Shown in pieces: positions 14,068-22,894 of a stretch of DNA of 42,383 nt. Position 1 is the first letter of the stretch. Every line of letters begins with the position of its first letter. The notes under the pieces are model-generated. The model worked only from the letters and a program-made list of their open reading frames with translations. It was not told where the DNA came from and did no database searches. The translations under genes and the position numbers were made by a program. The stretch is from assembly GCA_947567595.1 (NCBI GenBank), contig CANOMQ010000036.1:1-42383 (forward strand), given 5' to 3'. The stretch comes from an uncultured Lachnospiraceae bacterium (lineage in GTDB: Bacteria; Bacillota; Clostridia; Lachnospirales; Lachnospiraceae).

Positions 14068-15354
14068 ATGAACATTGAAGAATACATCACCACACTTACG
14101 GAGCAAATCCGTTACAAAAAAGCAAGGCAGGAAGTCGCACAGGAGGTCAGGAACCATATTTTGGATCAGACGCAGGCATACGAGCAAGGCGGCATTGCGC
14201 ACGAAAAAGCCGTCGAAATGGCAGTCCTTGAAATGGGCAATCCGGTAGAGGCAGGCGTGGCGCTTGACAAAATCCATCGCCCGCAGTTTGACTGGCGGCT
14301 CTTTGCGATAACCGTTTTATTCAGCGCGGCAGGCGTTTTTATCATGTATGTCACAGGCGCGCTGGGCAGTGAATACAGTCAGCTCGCGCGACAGTGTGGC
14401 TTTGCCGCATTGGGCATTGCCATAATTGTCCTAATCTGCTTTGTTGACTATACCTTTATCGGAAAGTACCCGCTACAGCTTTATATTCTTATGACGGTCG
14501 TTTTTTTCATTTATCAGCAGACAGGGCGGCAGGTCAATGGATTGAGAGGTCCTGCGCTGCGCAGCCTTGTGTATCTCTATGTTCCGGTCTATGCCGGATT
14601 GTTATACAAATACCGTGGCAAGGGCATTCGCAAGCTTATCATACCATTTGCCTTTATCCTATTAACGGCGCTGCTTTCGCAGTCGTTAGGGGCAAGTCTG
14701 TATATTGGTTTGGGTATCGGCGCAATCTGCACATTTTTACTGTTGTACGCCATTTTGAAAGGCTGGTACCAAATCGGGGAGAAACGAATAACAGCGCCGG
14801 CGCTTGTGGCAGCCATTTTTGCCTCTGTGGTACTCCTTTTTGCTATCTATATTTTGTGCTTTGCGGCAGACTATCAGAAATTGCGCCTCATCGCGTTTCT
14901 CCAGCCGGAAGCATACAGGGACGCAAATTATCAGGTTTCGGCGACACTCCGTGCCATTAACGGCGCCCAAATTTTCGGCGAAAGCACAGAGGGTACGCTG
15001 ATAAAGGATTTTGTGCAGCAGGAAAATTTCCTTATTTTCGCGCAGGTTGTCGCAATGTATGGACTGATTGCGGGCGCGGCAGTCATCATCGCCTTCGGAA
15101 CGCTCACTTATTATGCGCTGCACATCGTAAGGCGCCAAAAAAACCAGCTCGGAATGATATTGTCCGCAGCGTGTTTCCTGCTCGTCCTGTTTAACTGCAC
15201 GACCGGGATTTTAATGAATTTCGGATTTATGCCAATGGGCAGCCTGCAATTCCCGTTTCTAAGCAGAGGCGGCGCCGGAACCGTTATGTATGCGGTGGTG
15301 ATCGGACTGCTGATGAGCTGCTGCCGCAACAATGTCCGCCATACGGTTGTGTGA
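14068..15354 (+). CDS. SEDS (FtsW/RodA-like) protein with permease-prefix domain
   Basis: A 428-aa membrane protein with two parts. Residues 1-75 are a soluble helical domain (TEQIRYKKARQEVAQEVRNHI...AVEMAVLEMGNPVEAG) like the permease-prefix domain often next to PadR regulators. From about residue 77 there are some ten membrane segments, and the last (GFMPMGSLQFPFLSRGGAGTVMYA) matches the end of FtsW/RodA/SpoVE lipid II polymerases. The loop that normally has the catalytic Asp (HTDFIFA) reads QQENFLIFA, with Asn320 aligning to that position. It could be an inactive or redirected relative. GGAGGG precedes ATG 14068. Confidence 0.75.
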   Translation: MNIEEYITTLTEQIRYKKARQEVAQEVRNHILDQTQAYEQGGIAHEKAVEMAVLEMGNPVEAGVALDKIHRPQFDWRLFAITVLFSAAGVFIMYVTGALGSEYSQLARQCGFAALGIAIIVLICFVDYTFIGKYPLQLYILMTVVFFIYQQTGRQVNGLRGPALRSLVYLYVPVYAGLLYKYRGKGIRKLIIPFAFILLTALLSQSLGASLYIGLGIGAICTFLLLYAILKGWYQIGEKRITAPALVAAIFASVVLLFAIYILCFAADYQKLRLIAFLQPEAYRDANYQVSATLRAINGAQIFGESTEGTLIKDFVQQENFLIFAQVVAMYGLIAGAAVIIAFGTLTYYALHIVRRQKNQLGMILSAACFLLVLFNCTTGILMNFGFMPMGSLQFPFLSRGGAGTVMYAVVIGLLMSCCRNNVRHTVV

Positions 15355-15652
15355 GGGCTGAAAATGTTTTGCAAAAGTTCAGTTATTATCACTCGAGGAA
15401 TTAAAGGAAATTGAAATGAGTGTTATGCAGCTAGCATAAGCAACCACGCCAACCTAATCCAATATAACAGCAACACTTGGGCATATAGAACCTCATGAAA
15501 TTCTATATGCCCCGCTTTCTGCCATAAAATAATACTTTTTGCAAGAAATTTGTGCAAAAACCGCTAAAATTGTTGCAATTTTTTGACAATTCTTATAAAA
15601 TAAAAGACAGGGGTTTTGCACAAAAGAAGCAACAATAAGCTACGGAAAGGGC
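15355..15652. other. Intergenic region before the chemoreceptor gene
   Basis: About 300 nt with a strong hairpin (15479-15513) and AT-rich sequence upstream of the chemoreceptor. TTGACA occurs at about 15595 but has no good -10 at 17 nt, and no sigma-D type GCCGATAA was found. I see no gene here. Confidence 0.5.
15479..15515 (+). terminator. Hairpin after the PadR/SEDS operon
   Basis: GGGCATATAGAA pairs with TTCTATATGCCC (12 bp) around an 11-nt loop. The T run downstream is short. It lies 125 nt after the operon end. Confidence 0.55.
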
Positions 15653-17452
15653 ATGGTTACAAAAATGGCAAAAGGAAAGAAAAGTTTAATCAGTTCCATA
15701 ATGGGAATTTGCGCCGCGGCATCAATCATCACGGCGGTTGGTATCGGAGGAAACTCAGTCATTTCCATCAAAACAATGTCAACATCTTCCTATAACAAAT
15801 ACGAGGACGCAGTGGACGGTGGTTACAATACCGAAATTAAGTCGCAGGTTCAGAGCACGATTTCCATATTGGAAAGTGAGCACGCAAAGGCACAGGCAGG
15901 CTTAAAGACAGAGGAGCAGGCAAAGGAGGACGCAAAAGAGATTGTCCGCGCAATGCGCTACAGGGACGACGGGAGCGGATATTTTTGGATTGACGACACC
16001 GATTATATCCTTATCATGCACCCGATTTTGCCCGAGCAGGAGGGAAACAACCGCTTCACGCTAGAGGATCAGAACGGCGTCATGATTATTCAGGAAATCA
16101 TGAAGGTCTGTCAAAGTGCGGATAAGGGCGGCTATAATCAGTTTTATTTCACAAAATCCGACGGTGTCACGGTCGCGCCAAAGATTGCGTATTCCGAGAT
16201 ATATGAGCCGTGGGGCTGGGTAATCTCGACCGGAAATTATATTGACGAGATGAATGTCGCCAAAGAGGAAGTGCGCGCGGAAATTGGCGCAGAATACCAA
16301 AATGCGCTGTTGCGGACAGACGTCGTATTCATAACCGTGATTTTATTTTCCCTTATCATCGCATATGCAGTCGGTAAGCGCATCGTCAATCCGTTAAAGA
16401 AAATCCAGCAGTTTGCGGAACGCCTTGCAGAGGGAAACCTTACCACGGACGTGGACGTAAAAAGCCGTACAGAGATTGGTCAGATGGTCAATTCGCTGCG
16501 GACTGCGCAGGATAACATGCGCGGGCTGTTACAGGGAATTACGGAGGTATCCAACGGCGTGAACAGCGCTTTGGGCAGCTTCGATTTGGCATTTAACAAT
16601 ATGAAGGAATCCATTTCGCAGGTATCTAGTGCGGTCGATGTTATTGCGCAGAACGTGACAAAGCAGGCGGCTTCAACGGACGAGGCGAACGACAATGTCA
16701 TGGTCATGGCTGACCAGATTGGTCAATCAGGCGCGGAAATTACAAGCCTTGACGGGAACGCTGCCGAGATGAACCGCATTAGCGAGCAGTCGATGGAAAC
16801 CTTGGGACGCCTGATTGCGGTCAACAACAAGACGCGCGAAAGCATTTCCGTGATGGCAGAGCAGACGGAAAACACGCATAAATCCGTTGAACAAATCCAT
16901 ATTGCGGCAAACCTGATTAATGAAATATCCGATCAGACAAGCCTTCTTGCACTGAACGCAAGCATTGAGGCAGCAAGAGCCGGAGAGGCAGGCAAGGGCT
17001 TTTCCGTTGTCGCGGACGAGATTGCAAAGCTTGCCAACCAATCCGCCGATTCCGTGGAGGAAATCAGCAAGACTGTGGACGAGCTGCAAAGCAATGCGGC
17101 AAAATCCGTCTCGGCAATGAAGGAAATAAACGAAGCAGTCGAGCTACAGGTAAATTCCCTGACAGAAACGCAGCACATCATGGAGATGTTACATCAGGAG
17201 TTAAAGAAGTGCTTTTCTTCCGTACAGTCAATTGATATGGTGACAAAGGAAATCGAGAACCAAAGGACAAGCGTCACGGAGTCCCTCACCATTTTGAACA
17301 ATCTCGCTCAGGATAACGCTTCCGTCGCACAGGAAACCTCGGCGATGTCGATAGAGCTTGCAAAGGTAGTGGACGACTCGGGTATGATTGTGGAAGATCT
17401 TGAGGGCAAGGTTGAGACGTTGATTGAAGATGTGAATAAGTTTACGATTTAG
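15653..17452 (+). CDS. Methyl-accepting chemotaxis protein with single Cache domain
   Basis: A 599-aa transmembrane receptor. TM1 is about residues 11-33; a periplasm-side sCache_2 domain follows ([25 protein letters not shown]...[17 protein letters not shown]); TM2 lies near 227-245; HAMP ([27 protein letters not shown]) precedes the signalling hairpin, whose tip [40 protein letters not shown] is nearly invariant in the family. The ligand is unknown; sCache_2 domains often bind small carboxylates. It implies a chemotaxis system elsewhere. ATG 15653 follows GGAAAGG; ATG 15665 is an alternative. Confidence 0.95.
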   Translation: MVTKMAKGKKSLISSIMGICAAASIITAVGIGGNSVISIKTMSTSSYNKYEDAVDGGYNTEIKSQVQSTISILESEHAKAQAGLKTEEQAKEDAKEIVRAMRYRDDGSGYFWIDDTDYILIMHPILPEQEGNNRFTLEDQNGVMIIQEIMKVCQSADKGGYNQFYFTKSDGVTVAPKIAYSEIYEPWGWVISTGNYIDEMNVAKEEVRAEIGAEYQNALLRTDVVFITVILFSLIIAYAVGKRIVNPLKKIQQFAERLAEGNLTTDVDVKSRTEIGQMVNSLRTAQDNMRGLLQGITEVSNGVNSALGSFDLAFNNMKESISQVSSAVDVIAQNVTKQAASTDEANDNVMVMADQIGQSGAEITSLDGNAAEMNRISEQSMETLGRLIAVNNKTRESISVMAEQTENTHKSVEQIHIAANLINEISDQTSLLALNASIEAARAGEAGKGFSVVADEIAKLANQSADSVEEISKTVDELQSNAAKSVSAMKEINEAVELQVNSLTETQHIMEMLHQELKKCFSSVQSIDMVTKEIENQRTSVTESLTILNNLAQDNASVAQETSAMSIELAKVVDDSGMIVEDLEGKVETLIEDVNKFTI

Positions 17453-17500
17453 GCACGACAGAATATTTAGTTGGTTATATTGTGAAAAATAAATGAGGAA

Positions 17501-17545
17501 GGCGTTTCCATATCCCGGGGCAGGGGGAATGGGAACGTCTTTTTA
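17501..17545 (+). terminator. Terminator of the chemoreceptor gene
   Basis: GGCGTTTCCATATCCC pairs imperfectly with GGGGAATGGGAACGTC and is followed by TTTTT. Confidence 0.7.
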
Positions 17546-17577
17546 TGTCGGGAATAGGACTGTTTGTGCTATGTCAG

Positions 17578-17604
17578 TAAAATTTTCAGGTAAACTGGCG
17601 ATAA
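17578..17604 (+). promoter_or_regulatory. Sigma-D (sigma-28) type promoter
   Basis: TAAA (17578-17581), exactly 15 nt, then GGCGATAA (17597-17604). The flagellar sigma factor consensus is TAAA-N15-GCCGATAA, so this matches except for one base. It lies about 115 nt before the unknown protein at 17721, placing that gene in a motility regulon by inference. Confidence 0.6.
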
Positions 17605-17720
17605 AACAGATAGAATTTATTTTTAGGATAGAGGAGAGAAATTGGCGGCAGTAGGTTTTGACAGATAATCATAAACATATGTTTGCATTGCTAAAAAATA
17701 AAAAATGGGGGATTTCAACA

Positions 17721-18665
17721 ATGGGTATTAATGGAATAAGTCAGAGCTATGGTTATTGGGAAACGGCTGTAAATGATATGAAGGAAAAACGCCTGCTCCG
17801 GGAAGCAGCGCCGAAGGCAAAAAAGCAGCCTGTAACACTTGACATTTCTGATGAAGGAAAAAACAAGCTGCGGGAAATGGCAAGCAGCCTTGAGCCAAAA
17901 CCGGACGACATAAAGGCGCGGGAGCTGACCATACGGAATACAAATGAAGTCGCTTGGGAACATTATACAGCAATGCGGGAACGTAGCAGCCTCACTTTAA
18001 AGGACGGAAACTACAATGCTCAGGACGTCATGCAATCGATAATGGACACATACGAAGCGCGTTATCATGAAATTGTAAAGGCGCATGAAAACGGTGACCG
18101 TGAGGTTTCGTACGAGCTTACGGGGAAACAGTCTTTGACGCTTGACGAAGATTTAGCCGGATTGGACGAGGCTTTCAAAATGAGACTGGCAAATTTGGAA
18201 GGATATATTGCCTGCCAGCAGACAAATAAGGCATTTGCAAATCCGGACAGCGCATGGTATTTTCGCAGAAGCAGTCCCCAAGGTGAGGAGCAAGGCGTGT
18301 TTCAAAAAAGCACAATTGGAGCGTCCAAGCTATCGCGTAATAGGGAAGAAATTTTGGATAAGCTGCGGCATACCGTGATTCATACGGCGACAGAGTTTGG
18401 TGACATAAGGGCTGGACTTTTAAAAGCAGTCAGGGAAGAAAAAGGGGCGTATGATTACGCTGATATTGCAAATGCCTGTGAGCAAAGCTATGCACGGCTA
18501 TATGCTGAAATTGAGAAACGCTATGAAAACGGTGATGAGCAGTATTATGACTTAAGCGGGACGCCATTGACGAAGCAGGACGAGCTTGCGTGGCTGGAGA
18601 AGGAATATGAGAATGAGATTGCATGGCAGCAGGCGTGTAGGAAGGCAGCTAAATATACGTTGTAA
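17721..18665 (+). CDS. Unknown protein with duplicated module, sigma-D promoter
   Basis: A 314-aa soluble protein. The start (MGINGISQSYGYWE) and the VTLDISDEGKNKLREMASS segment resemble proteins seen near flagellar genes, but I cannot name the family. It contains two related modules of about 65 residues: SIMDTYEARYHEIVKAHENGDREVSYELTGKQSLTLDEDL and EQSYARLYAEIEKRYENGDEQYYDLSGTPLTKQDEL. ATG 17721 has GGGGGA at 8 nt; the 21-codon extension upstream lacks support. With the sigma-D-like promoter and the chemoreceptor next door, a motility-related role is plausible. Confidence 0.75.
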   Translation: MGINGISQSYGYWETAVNDMKEKRLLREAAPKAKKQPVTLDISDEGKNKLREMASSLEPKPDDIKARELTIRNTNEVAWEHYTAMRERSSLTLKDGNYNAQDVMQSIMDTYEARYHEIVKAHENGDREVSYELTGKQSLTLDEDLAGLDEAFKMRLANLEGYIACQQTNKAFANPDSAWYFRRSSPQGEEQGVFQKSTIGASKLSRNREEILDKLRHTVIHTATEFGDIRAGLLKAVREEKGAYDYADIANACEQSYARLYAEIEKRYENGDEQYYDLSGTPLTKQDELAWLEKEYENEIAWQQACRKAAKYTL

Positions 18666-18725
18666 ATGGTGAAGTAACATTATATAATCAAATAAAACTG
18701 AAATTTCAATAGGAGGCTTGAAAAT

Positions 18726-19118
18726 ATGAAGTTAAATGCAATTCATCATGTTGCGATTATTGTGTCTGATTATGAGGCGGCGAAGGATTTTTATGTTCAT
18801 AAGCTTGGCTTTGAGGTTATACGGGAGAATTACCGGGAACAGCGCAAGGATTGGAAGCTGGATTTAAAGGTCGGGGACGGGGCGGAGGCGATTGAGCTTG
18901 AAATTTTTGGAGAGCAAAATCCGCCAAAGCGTGTTAACCGACCGGAGGCTTGCGGGCTGCGTCATTTGGCGTTTCGGGTGGCGGATATTGAGGTGGCTGT
19001 CGCTGAATTGGAGCAGGTTGGAATTGCGTGTGAGCCGATTCGGTATGATGCGTATACGAATAATAGAATGACATTTTTCTTTGATCCGGACGGGCTTCCG
19101 TTGGAGCTGCATGAATAA
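18726..19118 (+). CDS. Glyoxalase/VOC family protein (GloA2/YaeR-like)
   Basis: A 130-aa two-module VOC protein. IHHVAIIVSDYEAAKDFYVHKLGFEV opens the first beta-alpha-beta unit; GLRHLAFRVADIEVAVAEL opens the second; the end is FFFDPDGLPLELHE. The four metal-binding positions (His, Glu, His, Glu) are in place. The subgroup is called SMU1112c/YaeR-like and is expected to be a lyase or isomerase, perhaps in methylglyoxal detoxification; the substrate is not proven. ATG 18726 has AGGAGG. Confidence 0.9.
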   Translation: MKLNAIHHVAIIVSDYEAAKDFYVHKLGFEVIRENYREQRKDWKLDLKVGDGAEAIELEIFGEQNPPKRVNRPEACGLRHLAFRVADIEVAVAELEQVGIACEPIRYDAYTNNRMTFFFDPDGLPLELHE

Positions 19119-19120
19119 AA

Positions 19121-19175
19121 CATGCGACGCGTGTATTGCTTTAGTGGTATATTTTGCTGAACGAGTCCACGCATA
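19121..19175 (+). repeat. Hairpin repeat, copy 2
   Basis: GCGTG...CACGC arms enclose TGCTTTAGTGGTATATTTTGCTG. The inner words TTTAGTGG, ATATTT and the trailing GCATAAAAA match the element at 1871-1929. It begins 3 nt after the glyoxalase-family stop codon. Confidence 0.5.
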
Positions 19176-19216
19176 AAAAAACGGTACACTTTTTGAAAAA
19201 ATGTATCGTTTTTTCT
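19176..19216. terminator. Bidirectional terminator
   Basis: ACGGTACA pairs with TGTATCGT with a run of A before and a run of T after. It can end both the glyoxalase-family gene and the convergent lipoprotein gene. Confidence 0.75.
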
Positions 19217-19226
19217 TTATCTTAAA

Positions 19227-19784
19227 TTACACAAACTGATAAATCACCACATGCTCCGCGTAGAAATCGTCGCCTTGATAGCTGCCTGTCAGAGTGACGG
19301 AGGATTGTTCCTTGATGTCGGAAAAAGCGCCCTGCTGTTTCTCGACATCTGCGTCACCGTTTACCCCGCCGTTTTTGACAGTCTGTATCTCGTAGGTTGT
19401 TTCCGCGGAAAAGTATACTGTGACCTTTTCGTCACTGTCATAAGCGTAGACTGCCACTTTATCATCTTCGACTGCAATTTTAGAGGCAACAATACTATTA
19501 TTCCCGATACTTTCAACAACACCCTCCCATTCTGTATCCTCTTTCATGCTCTCCTGTGCTTGACTAGGCTGATTGCTGTCAGCATTTGCCTGATTGGTAT
19601 TTCCATTTTTCTGACTGCTATCCGTTTCCTGCGCATTTGCGATATTGACACCATCTTCGGCATTTACAAAAGCGTCCTGCCCGGCATCATCGAACGCCAC
19701 CGTATCTGTTTCGGTGCTGGTACACCCTGCCGTTGTCAATAGTACGGCGGCGCAAAAAAAGACTGCTATTCTTTTGGCTTTCAT
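19227..19784 (-). CDS. Lipoprotein of unknown function
   Basis: A 185-aa secreted lipoprotein. The signal peptide MKAKRIAVFFCAAVLLTTAGC ends with a lipobox (TTAGC), so the Cys would be lipidated and the protein anchored outside the cell. A Gln/Asn/Ser-rich linker follows, then a C-terminal beta-rich domain (WEGVVESIGNNSIVASKIAVEDDKV...SVTLTGSYQGDDFYAEHVVIYQF) resembling small OB-like or DUF5666-like folds. ATG 19784 has GGAG; the longer reading upstream lacks a proper signal. No operon partner. Confidence 0.8.
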   Translation of the reverse strand: MKAKRIAVFFCAAVLLTTAGCTSTETDTVAFDDAGQDAFVNAEDGVNIANAQETDSSQKNGNTNQANADSNQPSQAQESMKEDTEWEGVVESIGNNSIVASKIAVEDDKVAVYAYDSDEKVTVYFSAETTYEIQTVKNGGVNGDADVEKQQGAFSDIKEQSSVTLTGSYQGDDFYAEHVVIYQFV

Positions 19785-19961
19785 TGTAATTATGATACTC
19801 CTTTCCCTATACGCAGCCCCGCACAAATAGCGCAGGTCTGACTGTTTTGTTGACAAATTTCTCCAAAAGAATACCATACTATTTTCTAAGTAATCTCTAA
19901 ACAACACTTTATTTTACTGCTGTAATATATTTTTTCCAATTCAGAAAAAACTCCTGCGTAC

Positions 19962-20465
19962 TTACAGACTTAATCGCATGATGTCATAAGAAATGTCGTT
20001 CCCGTTGATATGCATAAATCCGTCAAAGGTTCCAATTGTTTCAAACCCGAATTTTTTGTATAATGCAATCGCGCGTTCGTTATCACTTCTGACCTCCAAG
20101 GAAAGCACGCTTACGTTTGCCACTTCTTTTGCAAAACGAAGCAGCTCTTCCATGAAGCGGGAGCCGATGTGCTGTCCCCACATTGATTTTTTGACAGAAA
20201 TGCTGATTTCCGCCCTATGCGCCAAGCGCGGCTTGGGAAATCCCATAAATGAAGCAGTTCCGACGAGTTCACCGTCGCTGACTGCGACGAGGAAAAGCTG
20301 TTGATTAGAAGCGTTGATGGTTTCCAAAAAGGCTTGCTCCTGTTCGACGGTCACGGATAATCCCTCCGCGCCAAACGACAGATTGTCCGTTTCTGCCCCG
20401 ATGATTTTGCAGTATTCGATTATTTTTTCTGCGTCATGGATGGACGCTTTTCTGATTTCCGGCAT
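19962..20465 (-). CDS. GNAT-family N-acetyltransferase
   Basis: A 167-aa acetyltransferase. IRKASIHDAEKIIEYCK starts the fold, and AHRAEISISVKKSMWGQHIGSRFMEELLRFAK carries the acetyl-CoA site (Q-x-x-G-S). LSLEVRSDNERAIALYKKFGFE completes it. This matches the YhhY/RimI-like group acting on a protein or small amine. ATG 20465 follows AGGAGG. The leader holds a long hairpin. Confidence 0.92.
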   Translation of the reverse strand: MPEIRKASIHDAEKIIEYCKIIGAETDNLSFGAEGLSVTVEQEQAFLETINASNQQLFLVAVSDGELVGTASFMGFPKPRLAHRAEISISVKKSMWGQHIGSRFMEELLRFAKEVANVSVLSLEVRSDNERAIALYKKFGFETIGTFDGFMHINGNDISYDIMRLSL

Positions 20466-20487
20466 TTGTTTCCTCCTGTTTTTATGT

Positions 20488-20541
20488 ACAGGGGCGTTCA
20501 AATAAAGTGTGTCAGTCAGCAGGCTGACGAACGCCCTGTCT
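20488..20541 (-). promoter_or_regulatory. Hairpin in the GNAT leader
   Basis: On the minus strand ACAGGGCGTTC pairs with GAACGCCCCTGT (one bulge), with GTCAG/CTGAC nested inside. It ends 22 nt before the GNAT start codon. No T run follows, so it is not a terminator; it may regulate translation or stabilise the mRNA. Confidence 0.45.
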
Positions 20542-20602
20542 GATTTCGGATAAATGGATTTCTGTCAGATAACCCTTTCGTCTGTTTTGTATCATATTAT
20601 GA

Positions 20603-21091
20603 TTATAACACGATTTTGCTGTTTTTGTCCCTATATCGTTCCCTTATTTTCCGCATTTCTCTCCAAACATTATCACCATAATTGCTTACCAAAACGGAAA
20701 TCATGCCATTATTCGGATTATATTCCGAGAGAAAGCTTACGCCCGGATCACACCCTTGAAAATAAGCGAAATCCCTGCCCTTCGGATTATCAATAATCCA
20801 TACGCCATAGCCATAATACCCTTCCTCTGCGTCTTGACCGTCCCCGCTTTGTTTTCGTAGCATTTCCAAAGTATCTTCAAACGATAATTTTCCCTGTTCA
20901 ATCAACTGCAAAATTCCAACCGCGACAAATACTTTTCCCGCGAAGGCACTTGCGAATTTGGTGTCCAATGTATTTGGAATTTCATTTGGCAAATCGGCAT
21001 AGCCGCTTGCTTTTTCATATAAAATATTGCTGTTTTGGACAAGGTAGATAACACCTCGGAAGTTTTTATCCATTATTTTTTCGATGTTCAT
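20603..21091 (-). pseudogene. Beta-lactamase-like serine hydrolase, catalytic Ser lost and middle deleted
   Basis: A 162-codon open frame that starts like the class C beta-lactamase/esterase family (GVIYLVQNSNILYEKASGYADLPNEIPNTLDTKFASA). The nucleophile motif should be SxxK but reads FAGK, so the catalytic Ser is Phe. After LSFEDTLE the sequence jumps to YYGYGVWIIDNPKG...FQGCDPGVSFLSEYNP, which belongs near the C-terminus, so roughly 100-150 residues holding the YxN region are missing. The frame is intact, so protein may be made, but hydrolase activity is not expected. Confidence 0.7.
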
Positions 21092-21133
21092 TAAAGTATG
21101 CGGACGGTTTTAGCCCGTCAACGTTCTGCAAGC

Positions 21134-21970
21134 TCATTTTAATCTCTTTAGTGCTTCCTCATGATTAAGCTTATATTCTGTCATAAGCTCCTTTACGATT
21201 TCTTCGTCTGAATAATTATTTCTGCGTAAAAAGTTTATAAATCCTTGCATACCCTCTTCTTTGCCTGCCTCCTTGCCCTGCTCAAAAACATACTCGTCCT
21301 GCGCCTCACGGTCTCTTTTTGCCTTAAGCCGCTGCTCATGTTCATACCGCAATCTGTCCGTAAGGCTGATTTCCTTTAATTCCTTAATCGCTTCGATAAT
21401 TCCCTTATTTTTCGTCCCTGATTTTATCATATCCAAATCCTCCTCCGTTTTCGCGTTAAACAGACTATGCCACTCATCGAGCGGGCTTGGCTTCTCCTTG
21501 ACGGGGTTCTTTTTCAATTCTATGGTGTGTAGCTCTAATATATCGGTATACAGTTTCCCGCTTTCATCACGCAGCATATACACATTATGATACGCCTCCC
21601 GCTCATCCAAATTAAAATCCAGTATCGTTATTGCAATACATTTCTTCGCCTTCTTATATGCCTCCCCGCGCCTTAAATCCGCAGTAAACATTTTTGCAAG
21701 GTAAAAAACAGTCCGCTTTTCCCAAAATACCTGTGGTTTAAGCTGTATTTCAATATTAATTTTCGTATCATCATTCAGCGTCAGTTGTATATCCAAAATC
21801 CCTAACTTTTGTTTCTTATAACGTTTCCACAAAAACGGGTTCATTATCCGCACAGACAGTATTTCTTCTAATGGAATACGCAGGACATCACTGATAAAAT
21901 GTCTCCGCACAATCTCGTTTTCCATGACTTCTTTGATACAAAAATCGTACTTTAGTGATATTACTTTCAT
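21134..21970 (-). CDS. Rpn-family PD-(D/E)XK nuclease (intact)
   Basis: A 278-aa protein of the recombination-promoting nuclease/putative transposase family. The catalytic core is visible: GILDIQLTLNDDTKINIEIQLK with Asp, then the ExQ motif, preceded by KYDFCIKEVMENEIVRRHFISDVL and followed by YLAKMFTADLRRGEAYKKAKKCIAITILDF. The C-terminus (EQGKEAGKEEGMQGFINFLRRNNYSDEEIVKEL) is the usual helical tail. ATG 21970 has AAGGAG. It is the only complete member of its family here and differs from the degraded copies. Confidence 0.85.
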   Translation of the reverse strand: MKVISLKYDFCIKEVMENEIVRRHFISDVLRIPLEEILSVRIMNPFLWKRYKKQKLGILDIQLTLNDDTKINIEIQLKPQVFWEKRTVFYLAKMFTADLRRGEAYKKAKKCIAITILDFNLDEREAYHNVYMLRDESGKLYTDILELHTIELKKNPVKEKPSPLDEWHSLFNAKTEEDLDMIKSGTKNKGIIEAIKELKEISLTDRLRYEHEQRLKAKRDREAQDEYVFEQGKEAGKEEGMQGFINFLRRNNYSDEEIVKELMTEYKLNHEEALKRLK

Positions 21971-22301
21971 TATAGACGCTCCTTTTGTTTGTTTCAATTC
22001 GTTTTCCTTTAAAATTTTAAATTGTGTGAATTTTTTGGCGATTTGCCATGAATTATCAGGTCAGAAGACTTTGACCATTTCATAAAAAATTTACTTGTAC
22101 AATATATCACATGTTTTCTACACAGGCAAGGTGTTTTTTGACAAAAGCTTAATACAAAAGAGAAAAACAGGCGGGGGAATCAACGGCGGGCAAAGTCTGC
22201 TCACTTTGACCGCCGACTGGTTTGGCTATTCGCCTGTATTTGCCATTTACGTATTGTAATAACTTTCAAAGTTCGGGCTTTGCCCCAAAAGCAAAATAGT
22301 T
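21971..22301. other. Intergenic region with nested hairpins
   Basis: No gene seen. A nested structure spans 22167-22237: outer ACAGGCG/GCCTGT plus GAAT/ATTC, inner GGCGG..AAAGT/ACTTT..CCGCC. Downstream AACTTTCAAAGTT and GGGCTTTGCCC add smaller palindromes. It could be a palindromic repeat element or a terminator for one of the flanking genes, though no T run is obvious. Confidence 0.5.
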
Positions 22302-22811
22302 TTATTTTTTCTTCCGTGTTAGGAAAATCCCAATAACTGTCCCAATAAGCATAATCGGTGCTACTCTGACAAACAGCCATTCAAACGAATGAAATCCCAC
22401 TCCAAGAATAGCGGTTTCGGGGTCGCTATAATCCCAACCCAAGTAAGGACTCTCTAATTCCAGTAAGACCGCAAAAACAATTCCTATGATTACACATAAC
22501 AAAATAAGCAACCAATGAATAACCATTCTTCTCATGTTTTTCCTCTGTGCCAGCTGCAAGTTTATCACCTCCAGTTTTTCGGAAATAGCTTTTAAAGTAT
22601 CGACCTCCGTTTCAATAACCGTTTCCCCCAACAGCGTGCTTACAGGTGTCTCAAGCGCTTCTGATAAGGAGATTAACATATCAGAATCGGGAACGGACAA
22701 TCCTTGCTCCCATTTCGAAACGGTCTGCCGCACGATGTTGAGCTTGACAGCAAGTTCCTGCTGTGAAAGCCCCTTTGATTTTCTGATTACTTTAATATTT
22801 TCACCGAGCAT
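22302..22811 (-). CDS. Membrane-anchored XRE-family regulator
   Basis: A 169-aa protein. Residues 5-60 form a helix-turn-helix (IKVIRKSKGLSQQELAVKLNIVRQTVSKWEQGLSVPDSDMLISLSEAL). A coiled stretch follows, then two transmembrane segments (WLLILLCVIIGIVFAVLL and APIMLIGTVIGIFL). This domain layout is common in Firmicutes and suggests a regulator that responds to the membrane or to a membrane partner. ATG 22811 has AGGAGGG at good spacing. Confidence 0.88.
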   Translation of the reverse strand: MLGENIKVIRKSKGLSQQELAVKLNIVRQTVSKWEQGLSVPDSDMLISLSEALETPVSTLLGETVIETEVDTLKAISEKLEVINLQLAQRKNMRRMVIHWLLILLCVIIGIVFAVLLELESPYLGWDYSDPETAILGVGFHSFEWLFVRVAPIMLIGTVIGIFLTRKKK

Positions 22812-22894
22812 TCAAAATACCCTCCTTTCTTCGATTGTCACCCTTATTGTAAGTGAAACTGCCCCGTTGCCACAAGCAACGCATTTTAACATTC

